Assembly: GCA_903909415.1 (NCBI GenBank)
Contig: CAIVVS010000240.1
Coordinates: forward strand, 1 to 41,910
Length of the DNA stretch: 41,910 nucleotides
From: an uncultured Pseudomonadota bacterium
GTDB lineage: Bacteria > Pseudomonadota > Gammaproteobacteria > Burkholderiales > SG8-39
Direction: 5' to 3'
Shown one piece after another: positions 32,526 through 40,631 of the stretch. The notes under the pieces are model-generated. The model ran no database searches. It saw only the letters and a program-made list of their open reading frames with translations, and was not told the DNA's origin. Made by a program: the position numbers and the translations under genes. Position 1 is the stretch's first letter; each line of letters starts with the position of its first letter.

Positions 32526-32954
32526 ATGGACGCGACCGCCCCGCAGGGTGCGGACGACCAGGCGGCGAAACAGGTGGTGCTGCGCCTGTTCAACGAATGC
32601 ATGAACGGCAGGCGGCCGGAACTGGTGCCCGATCTGTTCGCGCCGGACTTCGTGAACCACGAGGTGGGCATACACGGCGCCGCGCAGCTCGAACCCTGGC
32701 TGCGCAACTACCTGAGCATATTCCCCGACCTGAAGGTGGAGGTGCTGGGCATGACCGCCGAGGCCGGGCGAGTCTGGTCCTGGGTGAAGGTGAGCGGCAC
32801 GCACAGCGGGTTGTGGCACGGCGTGGAAGCGACCGGCAGGAAGGTGAGCTGGCACGCGGTGGCCATAGACACGGTGCGCGACGGGCGCATCGCCGAACGG
32901 CATGCGGTGATCGACCTGCGCCCGCCGCTGCGCGAGATAGGCGGGAAGCTGTGA
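32526..32954 (+). CDS. SnoaL-like ester cyclase family protein
   Basis: This 142-residue NTF2/SnoaL-fold protein contains VVLRLFNECMNGRRPELVPDLFAPDFVNHE, LRNYLSIFPDLKVEVLGMTAE and WHAVAIDTVRDGRIAERHAVID. This pattern matches the SnoaL-like polyketide-cyclase/ester-cyclase group. Catalytic roles in the group vary from aldol cyclisation to simple ligand binding. The stop overlaps the start of the next gene (GTGA), supporting a single operon. Function in this pathway is unknown. Confidence 0.85.
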   Translation: MDATAPQGADDQAAKQVVLRLFNECMNGRRPELVPDLFAPDFVNHEVGIHGAAQLEPWLRNYLSIFPDLKVEVLGMTAEAGRVWSWVKVSGTHSGLWHGVEATGRKVSWHAVAIDTVRDGRIAERHAVIDLRPPLREIGGKL

Positions 32955-33544
32955 GCAACGCCGACTCTGCAATCGAGGACTGCGTCCAGGCCATCATGCA
33001 GATCGAAGACGCGGGCCTGGACCGTGCCGCGCTGGCGCGCATCGCCGGCCTGCTCGCGCGGCTCGCGCGGCTCGCGCTGCGGCAGGACCTGTTCAGCTTC
33101 GACCGCTATCCGCTGCCGGAAGACCCCACGGCCGAGTCGCGCGCGTACCGGGTGCGCGTCGGGCCGTACGGACGCCTGCCGCTGGTCGTGATTTCACAGC
33201 GCGTGGTGCCCGGCACGCCGCCGCGCCCCGCCCACCTGCCGCACCTGCATCCGACCTGGGCTGCGGCGGCCTGCGTGCACGGCGCGAGCTTCGACACCCT
33301 GTGGCGCCGCCACGAAGGCGCGGCGCGCGACGATGCGCTGGCGCCGGTGGAGGAACACCGGCTCGGACCGGGAGAAGGCTTCGCGATGATGCCGCAGGAC
33401 ATCCACAGCGTGCGCGCCGATCCCGACCGGCCGTCGCTACACCTGCTGGTGTACGGGCGCGAGTTCGGCGAGGCGGTGGCCTTCGACCCGGCCACCGGTG
33501 CCTCGCGCATCCATCGCGTTGCAGCAATCGGGGCTAAGGCCTAG
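32951..33544 (+). CDS. Cupin-like/cysteine-dioxygenase-like metal-binding protein
   Basis: This 197-residue protein starts at GTG 32951, overlapping the SnoaL-like stop. A beta-strand-rich C-terminal half carries histidines in HLPHLHPTW (about residues 96-104) and IHSVRADPDRPSLHLLVYG. The wording LGPGEGFAMMPQDIHSVR and YGREFGE is typical of cupin-type proteins distantly related to cysteine dioxygenase (COG5553-like). A metal-dependent dioxygenase or hydrolase activity is possible but not demonstrated. It is the last gene of the operon before the gabD promoter region. Confidence 0.7.
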   Translation: MSNADSAIEDCVQAIMQIEDAGLDRAALARIAGLLARLARLALRQDLFSFDRYPLPEDPTAESRAYRVRVGPYGRLPLVVISQRVVPGTPPRPAHLPHLHPTWAAAACVHGASFDTLWRRHEGAARDDALAPVEEHRLGPGEGFAMMPQDIHSVRADPDRPSLHLLVYGREFGEAVAFDPATGASRIHRVAAIGAKA

Positions 33545-33587
33545 GCGCACGGACAGGGCAACGGGGCACCGCTTCCCTGCGCGGGAG

Positions 33588-33593
33588 TAAAAT
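33588..33593 (+). promoter_or_regulatory. Candidate -10 element upstream of gabD
   Basis: TAAAAT at 33588-33593, in the setting GAG-TAAAAT-GCCGC, matches a -10 hexamer in five of six positions and is AT-rich within very GC-rich surroundings, 67 bases before the gabD ATG. No good -35 is seen at 16-18 bases. Confidence 0.35.
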
Positions 33594-33659
33594 GCCGCAT
33601 CCACGCGCCGGCACGCCTGCCGGGCGTTTCCTCCCAGCCGCTTTCGCACCGAGGCCCCC

Positions 33660-35150
33660 ATGAACGATCCCAAGATCTCCGGCATCGCCGCCCTGCAGCT
33701 CAAGGACCCCAGCCTGTTCCGCCAGCAGTGCTACATCGACGGCAAGTGGGTCGATGCGGACAGCGGCAAGACCGTCCCGGTGACCAACCCGGCCACCGGC
33801 GAGATCCTGGGCACCATCCCGAACATGGGCGCGGCCGAGACCCGCCGCGCGATCGAGGCGGCCAACGCCGCCTGGCCGGCCTGGCGCGCCAAGACCGCCA
33901 AGGAGCGCGCCACCATCCTGCGCAAGTGGTTCGACCTGATGATGGCCAACCAGGAAGACCTGGCGCGCCTGCTCACCGCCGAGCAGGGCAAGCCGCTGGC
34001 CGAGGCGCGCGGCGAGATCGCCTACGGCGCGTCCTTCATCGAGTGGTTCGCCGAGGAAGGCAAGCGCATCTACGGCGACACCATCCCCGGCCACCAGGCC
34101 GACAAGCGCATCGTCGTGCTCAAGGAGCCGATTGGCGTGTGCGCCGCGATCACGCCGTGGAACTTCCCGAACGCGATGATCACGCGCAAGTCCGGCCCGG
34201 CGCTGGCCGCCGGCTGCACGATGGTGCTGAAGCCCGCGACCGCCACGCCCTACTCCGCGCTGGCCATGGCCGAACTGGGCGAGCGCGCCGGCATCCCGGC
34301 GGGCGTGTTCTCCATCGTCACCGGCTCGGCCTCGCAGATCGGCGGGGAGATGACCTCCAACCCGATCGTTCGCAAGCTCACCTTCACCGGCTCCACCGAG
34401 ATCGGCAAGGTGCTGATGGAGCAGTGCGCGAAGACCGTCAAGAAGACCTCGATGGAGCTGGGCGGCAACGCGCCCTTCATCGTGTTCGACGACGCCGACC
34501 TGGACGCGGCGGTCGAGGGCGCGCTGATGAGCAAGTTCCGCAACACCGGCCAGACCTGCGTCTGCGCCAACCGCCTGCTGGTGCAGGACTCGGTGTACGA
34601 CGCCTTCTCCGCCAAGCTCGCCGAGAAGGTGAAGGCCATGAAGGTCGGCAACGGCCTGGAAGCCGGCATGGTGCAGGGTCCGCTGATCGATGACGCGGCC
34701 GTGCTCAAGGTCGAGGAACACATCGCCGACGCGCTGTCCAAGGGCGCGAAGCTGATCGCCGGCGGCAAGCGCCATGCGCTCGGCCGCACCTTCTTCGAAC
34801 CGACCGTGCTGGCCGGCGTGACCACCGCCATGAAGGTGGCGAAGGAAGAGACCTTCGGCCCGGTGGCGCCGCTGTTCCGCTTCAAGGACGAGGCCGAGGC
34901 GATCCGCATGGCCAACGACACCGAGTTCGGCCTGGCCGCCTACTTCTACGCCCGCGACATCGGCCGAATCTGGCGCGTGTCCGAGGGCATCGAGTACGGC
35001 ATCGTGGGCATCAACACCGGCATCATCTCCACCGAGGTCGCGCCCTTCGGCGGCATGAAGGAATCGGGCCTGGGCCGCGAGGGCTCCAAGTACGGCATCG
35101 AGGACTACCTCGAGGTGAAGTACCTGTGCATGGGCGGCATCGACAGGTAG
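33660..35150 (+). CDS. gabD: NAD(P)-dependent succinate-semialdehyde dehydrogenase
   Basis: This 496-residue aldehyde dehydrogenase has the substrate-binding opening FRQQCYIDGKWVDADSGKT and the cofactor site PWNFPNAMITRKSGPALAAGCTMVLKPA. The general base is Glu in MELGGNAPFIVFDDADLDAAV, and the catalytic Cys is in FRNTGQTCVCANRLLVQ. The ending GREGSKYGIEDYLEVKYLC is characteristic of GabD. It oxidises succinate semialdehyde to succinate. A possible -10 precedes it, so it may be transcribed separately from the catabolic operon. The start is ATG 33660, preceded by GAGG. The assignment of substrate rests on close family resemblance; related semialdehyde dehydrogenases remain possible. Confidence 0.9.
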   Translation: MNDPKISGIAALQLKDPSLFRQQCYIDGKWVDADSGKTVPVTNPATGEILGTIPNMGAAETRRAIEAANAAWPAWRAKTAKERATILRKWFDLMMANQEDLARLLTAEQGKPLAEARGEIAYGASFIEWFAEEGKRIYGDTIPGHQADKRIVVLKEPIGVCAAITPWNFPNAMITRKSGPALAAGCTMVLKPATATPYSALAMAELGERAGIPAGVFSIVTGSASQIGGEMTSNPIVRKLTFTGSTEIGKVLMEQCAKTVKKTSMELGGNAPFIVFDDADLDAAVEGALMSKFRNTGQTCVCANRLLVQDSVYDAFSAKLAEKVKAMKVGNGLEAGMVQGPLIDDAAVLKVEEHIADALSKGAKLIAGGKRHALGRTFFEPTVLAGVTTAMKVAKEETFGPVAPLFRFKDEAEAIRMANDTEFGLAAYFYARDIGRIWRVSEGIEYGIVGINTGIISTEVAPFGGMKESGLGREGSKYGIEDYLEVKYLCMGGIDR

Positions 35151-35178
35151 GCACGGCCGGCTGCACGGGTCGGACCGG

Positions 35179-35793
35179 ATGGCCGGGAAGAAGCTCGTCC
35201 TGAATGTCGGCGGCAACAGCCGCGACATCGACATTCCCGAGCACTTCCGGGAGTGGGAGCAGCTGCTGCTGGACATCGCCCCGGGCGAGGACGTGGACCT
35301 GGTGTGCGATGCGCGCCTGATTGCCGCCACCCTGCCGCCCGGGAGCTATGACGCGGTGTACTGCTCGCACAACCTGGAGCACTACTTCCGCCACGACGTG
35401 GACAAGGTGCTCAAGGGCTTCCTGCACGCGCTCAATGAGGGCGGCTTCGCCGAGATCCGCGTGCCCGATATCGGCGGCCTGATCCAGCTGCTGGCCGAGA
35501 ACAAGCTGGACATCGAGTCGCCGATCTACAAGTCCAAGGCCGGCCCGATCACCGCGCACGACATGATCTACGGCTACGGCCTGGAGATCGAGCGCTCCGG
35601 CCAGGACTGGTACGCGCACAAGACCGGCTTCACCGTCGCGTCGCTGTTGCGCGCGCTGCACGGCAACGGATTCAAAGAGGTGTACTTCGTGCCGCCGCTG
35701 TCGGTGTACGAGCTGCACGTGTTCGCCTTCAAGGGCAAGGCCGGCGCCGAGGCGCGCGCCGCCTACGCGCTGGGCGAGTCGGTCACCCCCTGA
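35179..35793 (+). CDS. SAM-dependent methyltransferase-like protein
   Basis: This 204-residue protein resembles type-11 methyltransferases from the middle of the fold: YDAVYCSHNLEHYFRHDVDKVLKGFLHALNEGGFAEIRVPD corresponds to strand 4 to strand 5 of the Rossmann-like fold. The N-terminal region (LVLNVGGNSRD) is shorter than usual and lacks the full GxGxG SAM loop, so activity is uncertain. It lies 28 bases after gabD and 22 bases before a glycosyltransferase gene on the same strand, suggesting a role in sugar or cell-surface modification. Confidence 0.75.
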   Translation: MAGKKLVLNVGGNSRDIDIPEHFREWEQLLLDIAPGEDVDLVCDARLIAATLPPGSYDAVYCSHNLEHYFRHDVDKVLKGFLHALNEGGFAEIRVPDIGGLIQLLAENKLDIESPIYKSKAGPITAHDMIYGYGLEIERSGQDWYAHKTGFTVASLLRALHGNGFKEVYFVPPLSVYELHVFAFKGKAGAEARAAYALGESVTP

Positions 35794-35815
35794 CCTCGAC
35801 GTAACGACCTTCTCC

Positions 35816-36892
35816 ATGGCCATCCCGGCCGCAGACCAGGCCTATGCCGAGGCGCTCGCCTCCTGGCAAGCGGGCGATGCCATCAACGCGGCCACGGCCG
35901 CGAATCGCGCCTGCATGCTGGAGCCGGCCCTGCCCGCGCCCTGGTTCCTCGCCGGCAGCGCGCTGCTGGAACTGGGCGAGCTGGCCGTCGCGCGTGACTC
36001 CTTCGAACAGGTGCTGGCGCTGGGCGCGCCCTTCGCGCTGGAGCACAACGCGCGGCTGCACGCCGCGCTGGCGGCGGCTCGCATGGACGCGGCGACCGGG
36101 CGGGACATCCCCCTGCTGTCATTGCCGGCCGCGCCGCGCGAGCGCGTCTCGGTGGTGATCTGCAGCGTGAAGCCCGAGCGGTTCGCGAGCACGGCGGCGC
36201 AGTACCGCTCGCTGCTGGCCGGCGTGGAGCATGAAGTCATCGGCATCCACGACGCGCGCTCGCTGGCCGAAGGCTGGACGCGCGGCCTCGCGCAAGCGCG
36301 CGGCGAGCTCATCCTGTTCTCGCATGACGACATCGCGATCGCCGCGCCCGACTTCGCGGCGCGCCTGCTCACCCACCTGGCCCAGGCCGACCTGGTCGGC
36401 ATCGCCGGCGCCTCGCGTGTCACCCACGTCTCCTGGCTGTCGGCCGGCTGGCCGCATTTGCACGGCCAGGTGGCGATGCCCGCAGCTGGCGGTGGCCTGG
36501 TGGCCACCGTGTTCGTCAACGACCGCCCGACCACCAGCGGCATCCAGGCCATGGACGGCGTGCTGCTCGCGTGCCGCCGCCATGTCGCCGAACGCATCGG
36601 CTTCGACGCCGATACCTTCGACGGCTGGCACCTGTACGACTTCGACTTCAGCTTCCGCGCGCACCGCGCCGGCCTGCGCTGCATGGTGGCGGCCGACCTG
36701 CTGCTGGTACACGACTCGGCCGGCGGCTTCGGCACGCCGGACTGGACGCTGCATGCCGAGCGCGCGATGCACAAGTTCGCGGCCGAACTGCCGGCGATGG
36801 ACGGGATGCCCGCGCAGCCCGAGTTGTACTCGGTAGCGCTGCGGGACGGGGATGAGTGGCGGCGGTTCTCGGCGGAATTGCTGAAATATTAA
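35816..36892 (+). CDS. TPR-containing glycosyltransferase
   Basis: This 358-residue protein has an N-terminal part (about 1-95) of helical TPR-like repeats (ALASWQAGDAINAATAANRAC, ALLELGELAVARDSFEQVLAL). A GT-A-type domain follows (about 110-330), with VSVVICSVKPERF, the donor-site acidic motif ILFSHDDI and DGWHLYDFDFSFRAHRAGLRCMV. The acidic HDDI segment occupies the place of the DxD metal-binding motif. It probably transfers a sugar in surface polysaccharide or protein glycosylation. The gene ends in an AT-rich stretch (36885-36900) that marks the left edge of the restriction island. Confidence 0.8.
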   Translation: MAIPAADQAYAEALASWQAGDAINAATAANRACMLEPALPAPWFLAGSALLELGELAVARDSFEQVLALGAPFALEHNARLHAALAAARMDAATGRDIPLLSLPAAPRERVSVVICSVKPERFASTAAQYRSLLAGVEHEVIGIHDARSLAEGWTRGLAQARGELILFSHDDIAIAAPDFAARLLTHLAQADLVGIAGASRVTHVSWLSAGWPHLHGQVAMPAAGGGLVATVFVNDRPTTSGIQAMDGVLLACRRHVAERIGFDADTFDGWHLYDFDFSFRAHRAGLRCMVAADLLLVHDSAGGFGTPDWTLHAERAMHKFAAELPAMDGMPAQPELYSVALRDGDEWRRFSAELLKY

Positions 36893-36937
36893 TTAAAACA
36901 GCTACTTAGGGTGTTTCCGGGCATTTTCTATCTCAAT

Positions 36938-36971
36938 AGCGCCGGGGTCTCGCCGAACCATTACCGGCGCT
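36938..36971. terminator. Inverted repeat between convergent genes, possible terminator
   Basis: AGCGCCGG at 36938-36945 and CCGGCGCT at 36964-36971 form a perfect 8-bp inverted repeat with an 18-base loop, between the convergent glycosyltransferase and hsdR stops. There is no T-run directly after either arm, so intrinsic termination is uncertain. Confidence 0.3.
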
Positions 36972-36987
36972 GGTCTGACTTTCGTCC

Positions 36988-39900
36988 CTACGCGGCCGCG
37001 GCAGCGCGTCTCACGTCCTCGATCACCGCCACCAGCTCGTCTACCTGTGTGGAACTGAATATTCCGTCCGGCCCTTTAGGCGTGAGGTCTGTGAACGGCG
37101 ATTCATACAGCAACGCTGCATCCATGACCCCATGCTCGGTCAGGTGATCAATGACCAGATTGACGAATTCAATCTGGTTCGCATTGAGCATTTTGCCGTC
37201 GAGAAACACAGCGAGCGCCGCCTTTGCCGCCTCCCGATCCAGGCCCACTAGCGATCGCACAAAGAGCCCGAGACCCTGCGACTCCATCTTTGCGCGCTCG
37301 ATCTCCTCGGCCGGACCAATTCCACTCGCTGCAAGCATTCGTTCCAGTTCCATCAGATCGGCGGCCGTAAGCGCCTTGTTCATCCGCAGCTTGTGGATCG
37401 CGAGGTGATCCTGATGCGCGCGGAGGAACGCCTGTGCCTTGGATCGGAACTTTGCGCGGTCGGTACCCTCGCCGAAGCCGGGTAACTCGACCTTCGACTC
37501 TTTGCCCCGCTCGTCCTCGAAGTCCGTGTAGATGGGCTTGCGCTTCTGCTTCTCGATGAGTTTGATGAGGTCGCGCAGGCGCCGGCGCATCCCCTCCAGT
37601 ATCGGCACGGTCACGTCGCCCCACCACTCGTCGGTCTGAACGTCCTGGATGAGTGCGATCTGATCCCGAACCATCGGGATCGCGGACTTCTCCTCCAGCA
37701 GTCCGGCGAGATCCTTGACCTGATCGCGCAGCCGAGCGAAGCCCGGTTCCGACCGCAGCATCGCGAGTTGAAGGTTCAGCACCAGAAGGTCGAAGCGCTT
37801 CGCCTCCTCGTTCTCCGGGTCGAGTTCCGACGGCAAACCCGCCACTTGGTGCGACAGCTCCGCGAGCGCCTTGGGCGACAAGATGGCCCAAGCCTCGGGC
37901 TTGGCGTACTTCTCGACGAGGCGCCGGCGTGGCCGTACGACAAAGTTATCGAGGTTCATCGCCGCCGTCTCGCGCTGCAGCAGCTCGGCGAGAGAGCGGC
38001 GGACCTCGTCGTTCGTCTTAGGATAACCATAGATCGCAGCGGACTCTTTGACGAATTTGCCGTCTGCTTCGACCTGCTCCAGATGGCTCAGCTCGCCTAT
38101 CAGGTCCAGACGCGCATTGAACAGCCGCTTTCCGAGCGACTCACCGACCGCACCCTCGATGGCGGGAATGTCCTGGCTGAAGTACTCCAGGTTCTGGCAG
38201 TAGTCGAAGACGCAGAAGTACTCCTTGTGCACGCCAGGCGCGAACAGGTCCGGGCAAAGCCTCGTGCCACGCCCCAACATCTGCCAGAACTTGGTCTTCG
38301 ATCGCACCAGCTTGAAAAATACGAGGTTCACGACTTCGGGCACGTCGATACCCGTATCCAGCATGTCCACCGAGATGGCAAGGTGTGGCGCCCTATCCTT
38401 GACCGCGAAGTTGTCGATCAGGCTCTGCGCATACTCGGTCTTGAACGTGATGACGCGCGCAAACTCGCCCTTGAAGTGCGGATAGTTGGCGTTGAAACGC
38501 TCGGCAATGAACTCGGCGTGGTGCTGGTTTTTCGCGAACAGGATGGTCTTGCCAAGCCGGTCGCCGCCCGCCACCGTCTCGCCCCGGGTCATCAAATGCT
38601 CCAGAACCTTGTCGACGGTGTCCTTGTTGAACAACCACTTGTTGACGGCCTCGGCTTCCACACGATTCGGGACGTTTCCTTCGTCGTCCCATTCGAGGGC
38701 ATCCCACTGGTCCTTGTCCTCTTCCGACAGCTCGTCGTAATTGATCCCTTCGCGCTGAAATTTGAGTGACACCGACACGGCCTTTGGCGGCACCAGGAAC
38801 CCGTCGCGGACCGCTTCGTCGAGCCCGTAGGCGTCGGTCGGTACGCCGTTCTCGAGATCGAAAAGGCTGTAGGTGTTGCGATCCACTTGGTCCTTGGGCG
38901 TAGCCGTGAGCCCGACTAGAAGTGAGTCAAAGTAATCGAAGATCGCGCGGTATTTCTGGAACACCGAGCGGTGCGCCTCGTCGATGATGACCAGGTCGAA
39001 ATGACCGACCCCGAAGCGCCGCTGGCCGTCCCGGGTATCGTCGATAAGGCCCATCATCGTGGGATAGGTCGACACGAAGACCCGCCCGTCGACGTCCTTC
39101 TCTGTGACCAGATTCACCGGTGAGGCGTCGGGCAGGTGGCGCTTGAAGGCGTTCACCGCCTGATTCACAAGAGCCACCCGATCCGCCAGGAACAGCACGC
39201 GCTTGGCCCAGTTGCAGCGCATCAGCAGATCGCACAGCGCGATGACGGTACGGGTCTTGCCGGCGCCGGTGGCCATCACCACAAGCGCCTTACGGTCGTG
39301 GTCGCTCTCAAAGGCCTCGGCGATGCGCCGGATGCCACGCGTCTGGTAATAGCGCTCGACGATGGCGGGATTGATCTCCCCGACCGCCAACGGCTTGCGC
39401 GTGCTGCGCCGCTGTACCGCCAGCTCCAGCTCCGCCTTCTTGTAGAAACCCTGTACTGCCCTTGGCGGGTAGCGCGTGTCGTCCCATAGCCAATGGTCGT
39501 AGCCATTTGAGTAGAAGATCAGTGGGCGCTGGCCGAACTGGCGCTCCAAGCAGTCGGCGTAAAGCTTGGCCTGCTGCTGTCCGACCCTCGCATCGCGACG
39601 TGTACGCTTGGCTTCGACCACCCCAAGCGGCTTGCCGTCGTCGCCCCAGAGTACATAGTCGACGTAGCCCTTGCCCTGGTTGTTGGGCATGCCGGCGACC
39701 TCGAATTCCCGGTCACGCGGCTGATCTAGCGGCCAGCCGGCCTCCTTCAGCAACAGATCAATGAAGTAATCGCGGGTCTCCGCCTCGGAGTAGTCATGCG
39801 TGTCCGGTTGTGCCGCTGACGTCTGCTTGGCCGCTGCCACCGCGGCACGCAGCCGTTTCAGTTCCTCGTCCAAAGTGCTCTTGTCGGCCAACAACGCGGC

Positions 39901-40404
39901 AAGCTTCTCGTCGCGCTCCCGCAAGCTGGATTCGAGCTGCTGCAGCTGCTCGGCGGTCTGTCCGCGTCCCGGTGTGGACTTCGGCAGCGCGCTCGTGTCG
40001 AAGACCAAGCCCGGCACGGGCCGCGCCGCGCGACCGTAGGTGCGGGCAAGCCAGTACGCCACGTGGAACAACTCGCGCACCGCAACCACGGCATCGTCGA
40101 GCGGAATCGCCCGATGCCCGTGCACGGCACGGTTACCCAGCGTGATGATGACCCGTGCTTTGCTAAACACCGCCTCGCCAGCGGTCTGCTTGAAGCTAGG
40201 CTCGTGGATCAGCGCCGACAGGTTGTCCTGATACGGCAGTTTCAGTGCTTCATCGTGCTTGTAGGCCCAGCCCACCGCGAGTTCGAGTGCGCGCCGCGCA
40301 TAGAAGCACGCGGTGCGCGGATCGGCATATACAGCCGTCTCCACCCTGGCCGACGCCTCGAAGACAGCGGCCCATTCGCTCTGGAGAAAGGCGAACTGAC
40401 TCAC
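36988..40404 (-). CDS. hsdR: Type I restriction endonuclease subunit R (with N-terminal DUF4145)
   Basis: This 1138-residue protein starts at GTG 40404, with GGGGAG about 10 bases upstream. An N-terminal DUF4145-like domain spans about 15-125. A coiled-coil rich in Gln/Glu/Lys is at about 148-195. The HsdR nuclease domain has Asp249 and Glu264/Lys266 (VDYVLWGDDG, VVEAKRT), the D-x14-ExK nuclease motif. The helicase has Walker A MATGAGKT at 377-384 and DEAH at 475-478. The C-terminal region (about 950-1130) is of the EcoEI-type R-subunit family. It translocates DNA and cuts unmodified DNA as part of an R2M2S complex. The methyltransferase and specificity subunits are not in the window and are probably past the right edge. 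Lower GC than neighbours suggests horizontal acquisition. Confidence 0.93.
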   Translation of the reverse strand: MSQFAFLQSEWAAVFEASARVETAVYADPRTACFYARRALELAVGWAYKHDEALKLPYQDNLSALIHEPSFKQTAGEAVFSKARVIITLGNRAVHGHRAIPLDDAVVAVRELFHVAYWLARTYGRAARPVPGLVFDTSALPKSTPGRGQTAEQLQQLESSLRERDEKLAALLADKSTLDEELKRLRAAVAAAKQTSAAQPDTHDYSEAETRDYFIDLLLKEAGWPLDQPRDREFEVAGMPNNQGKGYVDYVLWGDDGKPLGVVEAKRTRRDARVGQQQAKLYADCLERQFGQRPLIFYSNGYDHWLWDDTRYPPRAVQGFYKKAELELAVQRRSTRKPLAVGEINPAIVERYYQTRGIRRIAEAFESDHDRKALVVMATGAGKTRTVIALCDLLMRCNWAKRVLFLADRVALVNQAVNAFKRHLPDASPVNLVTEKDVDGRVFVSTYPTMMGLIDDTRDGQRRFGVGHFDLVIIDEAHRSVFQKYRAIFDYFDSLLVGLTATPKDQVDRNTYSLFDLENGVPTDAYGLDEAVRDGFLVPPKAVSVSLKFQREGINYDELSEEDKDQWDALEWDDEGNVPNRVEAEAVNKWLFNKDTVDKVLEHLMTRGETVAGGDRLGKTILFAKNQHHAEFIAERFNANYPHFKGEFARVITFKTEYAQSLIDNFAVKDRAPHLAISVDMLDTGIDVPEVVNLVFFKLVRSKTKFWQMLGRGTRLCPDLFAPGVHKEYFCVFDYCQNLEYFSQDIPAIEGAVGESLGKRLFNARLDLIGELSHLEQVEADGKFVKESAAIYGYPKTNDEVRRSLAELLQRETAAMNLDNFVVRPRRRLVEKYAKPEAWAILSPKALAELSHQVAGLPSELDPENEEAKRFDLLVLNLQLAMLRSEPGFARLRDQVKDLAGLLEEKSAIPMVRDQIALIQDVQTDEWWGDVTVPILEGMRRRLRDLIKLIEKQKRKPIYTDFEDERGKESKVELPGFGEGTDRAKFRSKAQAFLRAHQDHLAIHKLRMNKALTAADLMELERMLAASGIGPAEEIERAKMESQGLGLFVRSLVGLDREAAKAALAVFLDGKMLNANQIEFVNLVIDHLTEHGVMDAALLYESPFTDLTPKGPDGIFSSTQVDELVAVIEDVRRAAAAA

Positions 40405-40631
40405 TCGTCGATGCTCCCCTTGCCATGGACAGCCTCAATCCTGCCGTCGCCGGTGAACCAGATGAACGGCTTAATAACCGTCGCCGCCCAAGCTGATTGC
40501 GATGATTTGCTTCGGGATTGCAACCTGCATGCAGGTTGTTGCAAACCGATACTAAAAAACCCCTTTTTTTTCAATACTTTATGGAGCCCCATCACCCGTG
40601 CACCGCTCAAAACAGGCAGGTCAGGCTTCAC
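40401..40631 (-). CDS. Possible small ORF between regulator and hsdR (doubtful)
   Basis: This 76-codon frame starts with GTG overlapping the stop of the upstream ATP-binding-regulator gene (GTGA), and its TGA overlaps the hsdR GTG start in the same way. Such double coupling would suit a real operon gene. Against this, the middle of the frame runs through an A/T tract and a perfect palindrome that look regulatory, and the composition is irregular. No homology was recognised; the C-terminal IKPFIWFTGDGRIEAVHGKG looks protein-like. It may be a degenerate remnant or a leader. Confidence 0.3.
   Translation of the reverse strand: MKPDLPVLSGARVMGLHKVLKKKGFFSIGLQQPACRLQSRSKSSQSAWAATVIKPFIWFTGDGRIEAVHGKGSIDE
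40521..40538. promoter_or_regulatory. Perfect 18-bp palindrome upstream of hsdR, candidate operator
   Basis: The sequence CAACCTGCATGCAGGTTG is its own reverse complement over 18 bases, about 120 bases upstream of the hsdR start. It lies just downstream of a possible minus-strand promoter (TTGAAA at 40574-40569, TATCGG at 40551-40546, 17 bases apart). Restriction genes are often repressed by dedicated regulators binding such dyads, so an operator role is plausible. No regulator gene for it is identified. Confidence 0.45.
40546..40574 (-). promoter_or_regulatory. Candidate promoter for hsdR in an A/T tract
   Basis: Reading the minus strand, TTGAAA (40574-40569, four of six -35 matches) is followed after 17 bases by TATCGG (40551-40546, three of six -10 matches). 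Between them lies an A8-G4-T6 tract, the most AT-rich stretch of the whole window. The tract could bend DNA. The -10 is poor, so the call is tentative. Confidence 0.3.

Noticed and set aside
40554..40571. A6-C4-T8 tract as an intrinsic terminator
   Set aside because: The stem would be only A-T pairs with a four-base loop and no GC-rich stem before the T-run; a promoter-like or bent-DNA role is more plausible.
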